Origin: Candidatus Gastranaerophilales bacterium
GTDB lineage: Bacteria > Cyanobacteriota > Vampirovibrionia > Gastranaerophilales > Gastranaerophilaceae
Direction of reading: 5' to 3'
NCBI GenBank assembly: GCA_944326465.1
Contig: CALVEB010000007.1
Coordinates: 24,657 to 88,656, forward strand
Length of the DNA: 64,000 nt
The notes under the pieces were generated by a model. The model saw only the letters and a program-made list of their open reading frames with translations. It had not been told where the DNA came from and made no database searches. Below, piece after piece: positions 43,000-51,600 of this stretch. Both the position numbers and the translations under genes were made by a program. How positions within the stretch are numbered: the first letter of the stretch is position 1; the number at the start of each line of letters is the position of its first letter.

Positions 43000-43380
43000 A
43001 TGTCTGAAAAAGGAGCGTTCACTCTTGCGGAAGTCCTGATAACGCTGGCGGTTATCGGCATTGTTGCCGCGTTAACCCTTCCGGGTCTCATCCAGAACCA
43101 CAATGAAAAAGCATGGTCTACGGCAAAAGACCTATGGGAGAAAAAATTAACTGAAACCGTCCGTAGAATGAACGTAGACGGCGTCATGACAGGTCATGAT
43201 TCTACAGAGGATTTCATGAACACTTTCAAAAACTACATGAAAGTTATTAAAACCTGTGACAAGGATGACATTAACAAATGTTATTCACCTAAAATCGTTA
43301 CAACAGGTAAAGACGATGCGCCTCTTGACATAGAAACAGAAACTCTAACTTCCGCAAGCAGCATGGGCTTAAAGGAATGA
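43000..43380 (+). pseudogene. pilin-like gene, N-terminal part before a frameshift
   Basis: 126 residues. GAFTLAEVLITLAVIGIVAA is a type IV prepilin/pseudopilin signal (cleavage after Gly, then F-T-L-A-E) with its helix, followed by ENAW/W-rich pilin body (NHNEKAWSTAKDLWEKKLTE). GGAGG precedes ATG 43000. The frame stops at TGA 43378, and the rest of the protein continues in another frame from 43377. The N-terminus is typical of the many short pilins in this lineage. Confidence 0.75.
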
Positions 43381-44042
43381 AGACAAATACAAATACCATG
43401 AGTTTTGTTGTAGCGGACGGAACAACAGTAATTATGGCATACCAGAAAGAATGCCCTTATGCTGATCCAATAGAGGATCAAGGTTCACAAGTAAGCTGCA
43501 TGGCATATATGGTAGATGTAAACGGTAAGAAAGGCCCGAATAGAGTTGGAAAAGATATTCAGTTATCTTCAGGCGTAGCCTTTTCTACTTGCGACAACCC
43601 GATTGGCGACATGTGCTTTAGCACAGATTTCCAACCAACAGCAATCGACACTTGCAGTGATACAACATGGGATGATAACCTAACAGCAAATTCATACTGC
43701 TCAACTAATTACTGGGCAGGAGCAATAAAAGCATGTAAAGATAAAGGCATGGAATTACCGACGAGAGCCCAATTGGCACTATTAGCAAGCAATCTTTACG
43801 TAGATAGCAGCGGCAATGAAGTAGAGATAGCATACAACGAAGACAAAAGTAACTTAAAAGTAAAGGACGAATACAAAGATAACCCTCCACTTACTCTTGG
43901 CTACAACTACTGGTCCAGTGAGGAGGCCAATGCGAATAACGCGTACGGCCGGTACTTCTACACTTCCGCCACGAACGGCACTGACTATTACTGGGACTAC
44001 AAGCGCAACAGCCGCCGCCGCGCTATATGTGTTTCGAACTAA
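43377..44042 (+). CDS. pilin C-terminal lectin-like part (second half of split gene)
   Basis: 221 residues from ATG 43377, overlapping the first half as ATGA. It has no signal peptide and no ribosome binding site except GGA in the overlap. Cys-rich pilin-type body (CDNPIGDMCFSTDFQPTAID), then ACKDKGMELPTRAQLALLA and NYWSSEEANANNAYGRYF, the pattern of Lcl/DUF1566 and C-type-lectin-like folds. The last ~42 codons are GC-rich and hypervariable-looking. It is most simply the C-terminal part of the pilin at 43000 after a one-base frameshift, though coupled translation of a two-protein version is possible. Confidence 0.7.
   Translation: MKTNTNTMSFVVADGTTVIMAYQKECPYADPIEDQGSQVSCMAYMVDVNGKKGPNRVGKDIQLSSGVAFSTCDNPIGDMCFSTDFQPTAIDTCSDTTWDDNLTANSYCSTNYWAGAIKACKDKGMELPTRAQLALLASNLYVDSSGNEVEIAYNEDKSNLKVKDEYKDNPPLTLGYNYWSSEEANANNAYGRYFYTSATNGTDYYWDYKRNSRRRAICVSN
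43912..44042 (+). repeat. candidate DGR variable region
   Basis: GC-rich 3' end of the pilin-like gene. Of its codons, about 19 end in C with varied first two bases (TAC, GGC, TTC, TCC, GCC, AAC, GAC, CGC, AGC), which is what adenine mutagenesis of AAC template codons yields. It encodes a lectin-type tail and is followed by a perfect hairpin. No template repeat or reverse transcriptase is in the window. Confidence 0.45.
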
Positions 44043-44063
44043 GGGCTAGGCCCTTAGTTCGAA
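44033..44063 (+). other. 14-bp hairpin at the end of the pilin-like gene
   Basis: TTCGAACTAAGGGC (44033-44046) pairs perfectly with 44050-44063, loop TAG. The stop codon lies inside the left arm. No T-run follows, so it is not an ordinary terminator. Its place matches the cruciform found just after DGR variable regions. Confidence 0.65.
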
Positions 44064-44360
44064 GGGAATAAGGAAATAAGGGAATAGGGGAATAAGTTCG
44101 TTTGAATTAGTCCCCTTTCCGATTTTCCTAGTCCCGTTTTTTCAATTGGCTGGATTGCTTCGCCAAAAGGCTCGCAATGACACATAATTAGGCTATGTGA
44201 GCATATCACGTTGACTAATAATTGATAACTCTTATTCCCTTATTTCCTTAATCCCTTATTCCCCTAAAAACATGTTTGTGAGATTCCCCACGTTGCCTTA
44301 TTTTTTGTAAAGAACTTATTCCCTTATTTCCTTAATCCCTTATTCCCCTAAAAACAGGCA
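44064..44360. repeat. short TTATTCCC-type repeats and palindromes
   Basis: Gene-free. Contains GGGAATAAGGAAATAAGGG from 44064, a REP-like palindrome ATTGC...GCAAT at 44154-44178, a CACATA/TATGTG inverted repeat at 44181-44199, and an exact 42-bp direct repeat at 44231-44272 and 44315-44356. The following GGCAATGCATAAATCTT is the inverse of 79-95 at the window start, so both are members of one repeat family. Confidence 0.75.
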
Positions 44361-44482
44361 ATGCATAAATCTTGCGCTGCCTATTCCATAATCTCTTTAA
44401 TTTTCTTAACATAAGCCGTATTTTTCTAAAGTTTCTTCAAAAAAAAGCCGTCTTTCCTATTATAGTGTAGTGGAGAATTATC

Positions 44483-46867
44483 ATGGCTTTATTTGGTATA
44501 AACGGCAATTCCAAAGGTAAAACAACCGAAAAACAAAAAAATGTTCACACAGTTGCAAAAAAAGAAACACTGTATTCTATTTCTAAAAAATATGGTATTT
44601 CCGTTGATGAATTAAGAGAATATAACGGTATAGGAAAAGATAATGCGATAAATACAGGTCAAACACTTCGCATTCCGCCGCGAAAAGGCGACAGCAGCGT
44701 TAGCGTCATGCCAAAACCCAAACCTGAGACTAAACCGGATAATGAATACACAATATTGCCTGACGAAGATGCGGAATATGAGGTGCCGCAAGAGGTTACG
44801 AAGTCGCCTAAAGAAATCGCTCAAAGATTAAAAAAACTCGCAAACAAAGTCGCAGCGGTTGGAAAAAATGATTTCACCGAAACATTGATGCAAATCAATA
44901 AAGATAATGTTGTGGATGTCATAAAAAGTTATGATAATATTTCTAAAAACGAATCACTTATAGAAATGATTTGTGATGAATGGGGCAGCAGTGATGAAGA
45001 TAGAAAAGCCGCTGTTAATCATATTATGGATACCCTGTCCGAAAAAGTCGGTAAAAAAATCGCAACCGATGAAGTCAGAAACGAATTTACAACCGAATTA
45101 AATAATCAATTTGATTCATGGGGCTGGGTTTCTACAAAAAAACTGGATAAAATCATCAACAATGTTATATCTGATTATGAAGATACGCATGCAAAAGAAG
45201 TTCAAGCCGCAAAAGACAAACGTACAGTTCGCATAGGCAACAAAAAAACAACAAGCGGCCGTCTTAGATTAGATGCAGACAGTACAGCATTACGGGAAGA
45301 CAGACCGGACGGCCGCCCTGATCCTGTTCTGGATAAAAACGGCCGTATTACCGCTAATATTAAAACCTACAACCCTATCGGACATGGCGATTTGAGCGGC
45401 AAAACAATTATTATTAACGCAGGTCACGGCGGATATAACCCGAACAACGGATTTTTTGATGCCGGAAGTGCAAATACCGACAACAAAGGTAATATGGTTG
45501 AAGAATGGAGCACGAATGACGCTCTTGTTAAAAAACTTATTCCGCTGCTTTCGCTCAACGGTGCAAAAGTTATTTATATGAATGGCTCGGCCATAAATAT
45601 TATGAATGCTAAAGAAAAATACAATGCAGATATGTTTGTAAGTATTCACTGTGACAGCGCAAGTAACGATGAGGCAAGCGGTCAAAGAGTTATTTACCGC
45701 GACAATAACAAAAATAATTCGCGTCTTGCGCAGCTTATAGAGAAAAACCTTGAAAAAAATCCGGATATTGATAAGGAAACTTGCATCACCAAACAGGATG
45801 ATCGCGGACTCGGGGTCTTGAAATCTTCTCCATCCATTCCGTCTGTTCTTATTGAAACAGGATTTTTGTCCAATGAAGACGATATACAAAAACTTCAGGA
45901 TGAAGGCTTTCAATATGTTTTCGCCTCAAATCTTGCAAAAGGTATTTCAGATTACTTTAAAACCTCATCTGATACAGAATCAAATTCTATAAAAACAGCA
46001 GCCGCAAGGCCGAAAGTAAAATCTAAAAGACAGGATAAAAATCCGCATACCATAGCGCCGCAAACCCATACTGTTCAAAAAGGCGAAACTTTATACAGTC
46101 TTGAGCGCAAATACGGTTTACGCGCCGGCGAACTCGCAAGTATTAACGGGTTTGATACAAATAAAGGGCTAAGTATCGGACAAAAAATAAAAATCCCTGA
46201 AAGGTTTAAAACCGGAAACCCTCAAAATTCAGCAGATGTGGCCAAACTCTTAGGGTTTAGCAAACAGTTTGTTGAAGATTTAAAAGACTTTGAAGGTAAA
46301 GAAGATGTTCATAAAGTCTTTTATGACAAAGTTGGGAACGCTACAATCGGCTACGGTCATTTAATAAACACTAATTTTGAGAAAAAATATTACAAAAATC
46401 GTAAACTTAGTGACGCGGAAGTATACAATCTCCTTGCACAGGATTTGTTAAAAGCAGAGAATGCAATACGCCAATCTATTGGCTCAGATATATACGAAGA
46501 TCTTTCGCAAAAACAGAAACAGGCACTTGTTGACTTTGTTTTCAGCCGAGGTGCAGGAACATTTAACAGTGATGCGTGTGAAGATTTGCGAGACGCTCTA
46601 ATCGACGGTGATATGGATGTTGCCGCTGCAAATATAACTTACAACCGCTCAATAAAATCCGGTGAAGTTATGAACGGGCTTACCAAACGCAGACTGTATG
46701 AAATGGCAATGTTTGCAGGAAACAACAAATCTGATATCGTACTTGATTCCGCACGGGAGTTGTTTGAAGAAGGACTTAAATCCGCTAAAAAAGAAAAATT
46801 AAATCAGGGTACAATTGACGCTTACAAAAAAGATGTAAATGAATGGTTTGACGGCGAAATACTGTAA
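44483..46867 (+). CDS. LysM-amidase-LysM-lysozyme peptidoglycan hydrolase
   Basis: 794 residues in five parts: LysM (about 22-66), a helical linker, an N-acetylmuramoyl-L-alanine amidase_3 domain (about 305-500) with INAGHGG (His315), SIHCDSA (His389) and SVLIETGFLSN (Glu458), a second LysM (about 526-572), and a phage-type GH24 lysozyme (about 593-715; LKDFEG...GNATIGYGH with its Glu). It can thus cut both the stem-peptide amide and the glycan bond. There is no signal peptide or membrane anchor. It could be delivered by lysis or a special route. GGAGA precedes the ATG. Confidence 0.9.
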   Translation: MALFGINGNSKGKTTEKQKNVHTVAKKETLYSISKKYGISVDELREYNGIGKDNAINTGQTLRIPPRKGDSSVSVMPKPKPETKPDNEYTILPDEDAEYEVPQEVTKSPKEIAQRLKKLANKVAAVGKNDFTETLMQINKDNVVDVIKSYDNISKNESLIEMICDEWGSSDEDRKAAVNHIMDTLSEKVGKKIATDEVRNEFTTELNNQFDSWGWVSTKKLDKIINNVISDYEDTHAKEVQAAKDKRTVRIGNKKTTSGRLRLDADSTALREDRPDGRPDPVLDKNGRITANIKTYNPIGHGDLSGKTIIINAGHGGYNPNNGFFDAGSANTDNKGNMVEEWSTNDALVKKLIPLLSLNGAKVIYMNGSAINIMNAKEKYNADMFVSIHCDSASNDEASGQRVIYRDNNKNNSRLAQLIEKNLEKNPDIDKETCITKQDDRGLGVLKSSPSIPSVLIETGFLSNEDDIQKLQDEGFQYVFASNLAKGISDYFKTSSDTESNSIKTAAARPKVKSKRQDKNPHTIAPQTHTVQKGETLYSLERKYGLRAGELASINGFDTNKGLSIGQKIKIPERFKTGNPQNSADVAKLLGFSKQFVEDLKDFEGKEDVHKVFYDKVGNATIGYGHLINTNFEKKYYKNRKLSDAEVYNLLAQDLLKAENAIRQSIGSDIYEDLSQKQKQALVDFVFSRGAGTFNSDACEDLRDALIDGDMDVAAANITYNRSIKSGEVMNGLTKRRLYEMAMFAGNNKSDIVLDSARELFEEGLKSAKKEKLNQGTIDAYKKDVNEWFDGEIL

Positions 46868-46871
46868 AAGT

Positions 46872-47813
46872 TTAAAGTACAGTTACAATCTTACCGACGA
46901 CTTCACCATGCAGTGTTTGTATCTCATGTGAAATATCAATGTCAGCCCAGTGCAGGTTTTTAAGAGTATCAAGTGTAACTATTTCTCTGGCTTTCATATC
47001 GCAATCAGAAACCTTTACAACAAGAGCCTCTTCTTTTTCAAGATTAACAACAATGCACAAGCCGCCTGCCCCGACTTTTGCAATTAAATTTTCGGAATTT
47101 TCTATTATCTTTGTGTCTAGCCGGTTTTCCCCGCCAATAATGTATGGATGATTTAAAAAAGCGTTTTTGATTTTTTCATATTTAGGATCAGTAAAAAGAT
47201 TTAAATATCCGGTAAGCATATTTTTTAAAGGCATTGACATAATCGGAACACCGCAGCCATCTTTTGTCAGCGGATATTCTTTTTTAACTTCGCAAAGTTC
47301 GTTAATTTTTTCTTTAATAGCGATTTGCAGCGGATGTTCAGGCTCATCGTAAGTCTGCAAGCCCCAGTTTTTCATTTTGCAAATAGCAAGCATCATTATG
47401 TGTTTTCCCACACAGTTGTTGTGAAAAATTGTTTCTCGCGTATTTGTCAGAAGTAATTTTTCCTGTTCTTTGTGCGATATAGGTTTATGAAACCCGCATT
47501 TGAGATAACTTTCATCAAGTCCGATTTTTTCAAGAAATTTCTTTGCTGTATTTACATGTAATTCTTCTCCGGCATGAGAAGCACAGCAGAGCGCTATCTC
47601 TTCTGAAGTAAGATCAAAATATTTATCAACTCCGTAATCAATAACCAGACTTGCCTGCAGCGGTTTTGCGCAGGAACGCAGATAGAACGGTACATCTTTA
47701 GAATCCCCGTGGCTGTCTATAATACGTTTTTTGTCAGAAACCATAAGATAGCCGTAATGTTCCTGTTCGACAAGTCCGTCGCGAATATATTTAATCAAAA
47801 TCTCTGCTGCCAT
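46872..47813 (-). CDS. Rhizobium-etli-type L-asparaginase
   Basis: Hydrolyses L-asparagine to aspartate and ammonia. 313 residues of the Asparaginase_II family (PF06089 group): RSCAKPLQASLV, CCASHAGEELH (with the Cys/Ser/Lys residues typical of this group), FHNNCVGKHIMML, and LTKDGCGVPIMSMPL. Distinct from EcAI/EcAII asparaginases. Its start overlaps the previous gene by 23 bases, so it is co-transcribed with it. Confidence 0.9.
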   Translation of the reverse strand: MAAEILIKYIRDGLVEQEHYGYLMVSDKKRIIDSHGDSKDVPFYLRSCAKPLQASLVIDYGVDKYFDLTSEEIALCCASHAGEELHVNTAKKFLEKIGLDESYLKCGFHKPISHKEQEKLLLTNTRETIFHNNCVGKHIMMLAICKMKNWGLQTYDEPEHPLQIAIKEKINELCEVKKEYPLTKDGCGVPIMSMPLKNMLTGYLNLFTDPKYEKIKNAFLNHPYIIGGENRLDTKIIENSENLIAKVGAGGLCIVVNLEKEEALVVKVSDCDMKAREIVTLDTLKNLHWADIDISHEIQTLHGEVVGKIVTVL

Positions 47814-48516
47814 TTTTCATTAATCCTGATAATTGTGATAACTTTTGTTTTAATTGCGCGTTTTCTGCCTTCAAAACTTCTATCTCCCTGTCTACTGTCA
47901 CAGGTGCTGCACATTCACATTTCGGTGTGATGTTATAATCCAGTACAAAACGTGTTTGCGCCTCTTCTTTAAGCATAAGAGCCGAAATTGCATCGTTGTA
48001 TGAAATATAACCTAAATCTGCAAGAATTTTTGCAAACTTTTTATCAGAATTTTTTGCGATTTCGCAGGCTTTATCCAGCTGAGCCTGATTAATGCTGCCT
48101 TTATGCAAAAAATATTCCCCAATTCTAAATTTTCCTGCAATAAATCCGCTCATCGCAGAAATTTCTTTTGAATCCGGCATGGTGACAAATTTTTGTTCTG
48201 CACAAAATTCAAAATATTTTGCAACTTCTTCCATTGACCAAAAGTTGGTTAATGCAATATCCAGCATTGAAAAATCGTTTTCACAGTACTCTAAAAAATT
48301 ATAAATATTACTGTCAAAGCCGCATTTTTTATCGGTTAATTCAGTTTTACCGGCAAATGTAATTGTCGGACAGTACATAGAGAAACTGTTTTCGCATATT
48401 GTGTTGAAATTATGTTTTTCTAAATCACGTTTAAGTTTTACAAAGATTACCTGTTTAACCCAGAGCGGGAAACCGTATAACTTTTCTAAAAATATATTAA
48501 GGATGTTTTTTCGCAC
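47791..48516 (-). CDS. GspE/MshE N-terminal-domain-like protein
   Basis: 241 residues. The middle (about 131-200: RIGEYFLHKGSINQAQLDKA, FAKILADLGYISYNDAI) matches the N-terminal domain of type II secretion/type IV pilus ATPases and of MshEN c-di-GMP sensors. There is no ATPase domain. The front ~110 residues are of unknown type; the end is a coiled coil (DREIEVLKAENAQLKQKLSQ). It may bind a nucleotide or act as an adaptor. Coupled to the asparaginase gene by overlap. Confidence 0.65.
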   Translation of the reverse strand: MRKNILNIFLEKLYGFPLWVKQVIFVKLKRDLEKHNFNTICENSFSMYCPTITFAGKTELTDKKCGFDSNIYNFLEYCENDFSMLDIALTNFWSMEEVAKYFEFCAEQKFVTMPDSKEISAMSGFIAGKFRIGEYFLHKGSINQAQLDKACEIAKNSDKKFAKILADLGYISYNDAISALMLKEEAQTRFVLDYNITPKCECAAPVTVDREIEVLKAENAQLKQKLSQLSGLMKNGSRDFD

Positions 48517-48591
48517 AATAACCTCTCTCAGATAATATTTTTAACATATATAAAATAAATATTCAAGTCCGTTTGTACTAACTATAAGAGC

Positions 48592-48631
48592 ATACAACAA
48601 CCCGCACTAAATTTAGCGCGGGCTGTTGTAT
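48592..48631 (-). terminator. terminator of the GH13 gene
   Basis: 14-bp stem with one mismatch (48592-48605 with 48618-48631), T-containing flank on the minus strand. Located just after the stop of the GH13-like gene. Confidence 0.65.
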
Positions 48632-48641
48632 TATTTCTGGT

Positions 48642-51600
48642 TTATTTCGCTGTAACAGCAAGTTTTTCACCTAATTTATATTGTTTTGAAAGATTTGAAT
48701 ACGGGTTGCCAAAATGATACTGCTGATTATACATTACCCTGCGTTTTGGCATGTTGTGTCCCGTAAACGAAACCGGATTTTTAGGATCATAATAAAGGTT
48801 CAACGTTGTATCGTAAAGTTCAATACTTGCTTCGTGTTCGTTGCCTTCATTGTCTTTTACAAAATGTTTGATAAAGTACAATCCATCCCTTGAGCGGCAA
48901 ACTTTATAAATACTTTTATCGTTTTCATCAGCATTTTTAAAGATTACTGCATCACCGTAGAAATTACCGTCATCACCTTGTTGAGCTGCGCGCAGACCTT
49001 TTGGCAAACCTAATTTATCAGAGTCTTTAACCTGATAAAGGTCAATAGAATTTAGATACAATCTTGTCGGATTATAGTCTGCTTTGTGATAACGTTCAAT
49101 ACCGGCTGTATTAAATAATGATAATACCATTGCTCCGTCTGTATTGTGATGCAATAACGCTGTTACCGGATGGGTATTACCATTTTGATAATATCCTTTC
49201 TGGATATCCAGAGTAAATGGTGTACCATCATTCAAAGCGCGTAACTCATTGCGTGAACGTGTTCCCATAACTTTTGCATATTCTTTTTCATAATTTGCCA
49301 CAAATTTTTGATAAGATTTATGTTCCGGATCAGTCCACTCATGATGCAAATATGAACGGTTATCCAATGTTATATTTTTGGATTTAAATTCAAAACCTGT
49401 TGAATTTAAGTCGTCACCGGCATAAAGTGTAGGATTACCCGGCAGAGCAACAAGCATTTTTAACATTGCAAGAAGTTTTTTATTTGCAGGTTCAAGTATT
49501 TGTTTAAATACCTTATCAGAGAGTGTTTTCTTGTCTTTATCATTAAGTTTTAAGCCGTGCTGTTCTGCCTGACGGAGAACAACATCTATAGTAACATCAA
49601 AAGGCTTAAATCCGAATGCGTCTGCTTCAAAATTTTTGCCTTCAAATTTACCGTTTGCAAGGTCAGAAATAGCATTATTTACTGCTTCAGATATTTTATC
49701 GTAATTTTCCTGATTAATCTGGTTATCATCACGCATTGTATCTAATACTTTGCTAAAACCGTCACGGACAGCGTATGCCATTGCAATATTTTTAGAACTT
49801 ATTGTCGTAATTTCATATTTTTTAAATCTATCAAAATCATCATAATTAATATCATTAGAGAAGTTATTTCTTATAATTTTATACGCATCAAGTTCATGAT
49901 TTTTCAGGCTAAAGAACATATTCATATCAAGCGCCATACAATGTAGTGCGCGCGGTTTATCGTGGTTGCCTATAAATGTGTATGAATAAATTAATGACTG
50001 TAATGGTGCTGACTGCAAGAAATTATCTTTGCCAACGAGTTTGGTAAACAGCAATTTATCCATCCTGTTGTCGTTATTGTCAGAAGTCTTACCGGTCTCA
50101 AAGTCCTGTGCAAACATTTCCGGCAGCGGGCTAAAGAAGTATCTGTAGTTTGCCATTGCGGTCATTCTGGTTTCTCGCAGGAATTTGGCAACCAGATCAG
50201 AATTATTCTGATTGTCATCATCAATGTGATTAAATCTTTGAGAATATTCACCCTCACCGGCAGCATATAATGTTGCTTCGTCAGTAATTTCTGCTGCCGT
50301 ATAAGCGTTTTCATTACCTTTCAGAACGCCTTTGGTGAAATTTTTCCAGAATTTAATTACCTGATCCCAGGTGTATTCAAAATCAGTGTTGCCTTTGCGG
50401 ATAGCTTCAACATCACCGATATCTTTTGTTGCGTCAATACGCCAGTCCAAACCGGATTGGGTTCTGTCAACAATTGCTTCGGCCAGTGCAAAGCTGTTTC
50501 TATCAGTACCTTTCAGCGACTTTTTCAATGCTTCAACCAGTTCTGCTTTTGCTTTTTTGTTTTTATTAAGATGATTAATACCGCTTTTTAATTTATTAAT
50601 TAAACATTTTGCTTCATCTTCCGGACTACTTGCAATAATTCCAAGTTCTTCCAGTGAAGTTGATTTTAGTTTTTCATAGTCATAAGAAATGTCGCCGTTA
50701 TCATTTACTTTAACCTTTGCATCAGGGAACAGACCTTTAATAACCGCATATTTTGCTATTTCTGCAGTTAAGGTCGGCAGAACAAATTTTCCGTATTCGG
50801 TTGCATTAGGGAAAGAAATGATTTTCTGATTGTCTTTTTGCTCTTTGTCTAATTGTTCAAGAACATTTTTTGCGAAATTAGACATCTCTTTTTCGTATAA
50901 AGCATTGGTTTTCTGATACAATTCAAGGTATTCCGGCTGAACCTGCGGGTTGCTGCGTTTATACAGTTCGTATCTTGTTTTGCCCAGAAATTCCTCTGAG
51001 GTTGCATATTTAGACATATACGGAGATGCAAATACTGCTGTTATACTGTCTCCGAGTTCTATTGAATCCAGCGGGACTTCCATAAGGCTTGCCAGTACAA
51101 TATTGTCAAATTTGTCGTTATAAACATTATTTTTTAATTTATATTGACGATTCAGGATATTAGTTACAACATCTTTTGAGATATTGTTCTTTAATTTTTT
51201 CGGGAATACACCTTCATCTATTTTATTAAGAATCTGACTATACACTTTCTGCGGATTATCAGCTTCTATATTTTTGAGGTTTTGCGCTACATGCATATTT
51301 AATATCTGACTTGTTTTCTTTGTCCAGTATTCACCGGATTTAATCGCATAATCCTGAACTTCATAGTTTTTATGCTTCATATTGTTTATGAAAGCAGGCA
51401 GTTTTTCATACGGAAGGTTGCCTAACTCTTTTGTATCTGTATTTGAATATACATAGTTAAGTTTTGCAATGTCAGCGTTTGCATCCCATGTTTCAAATCC
51501 ACATTCAAATTTATCTTCAAGTTCGAAATTCTCAAATTTTGTTAAAAATCTTGCCCCTTGCGGTGTATCAATAAATATACGTTTGTTCTGAGGCGCACGG

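Noticed and set aside
45290..45913. 207-aa minus-strand frame
   Set aside because: Antisense to the amidase domain, no ribosome binding site.
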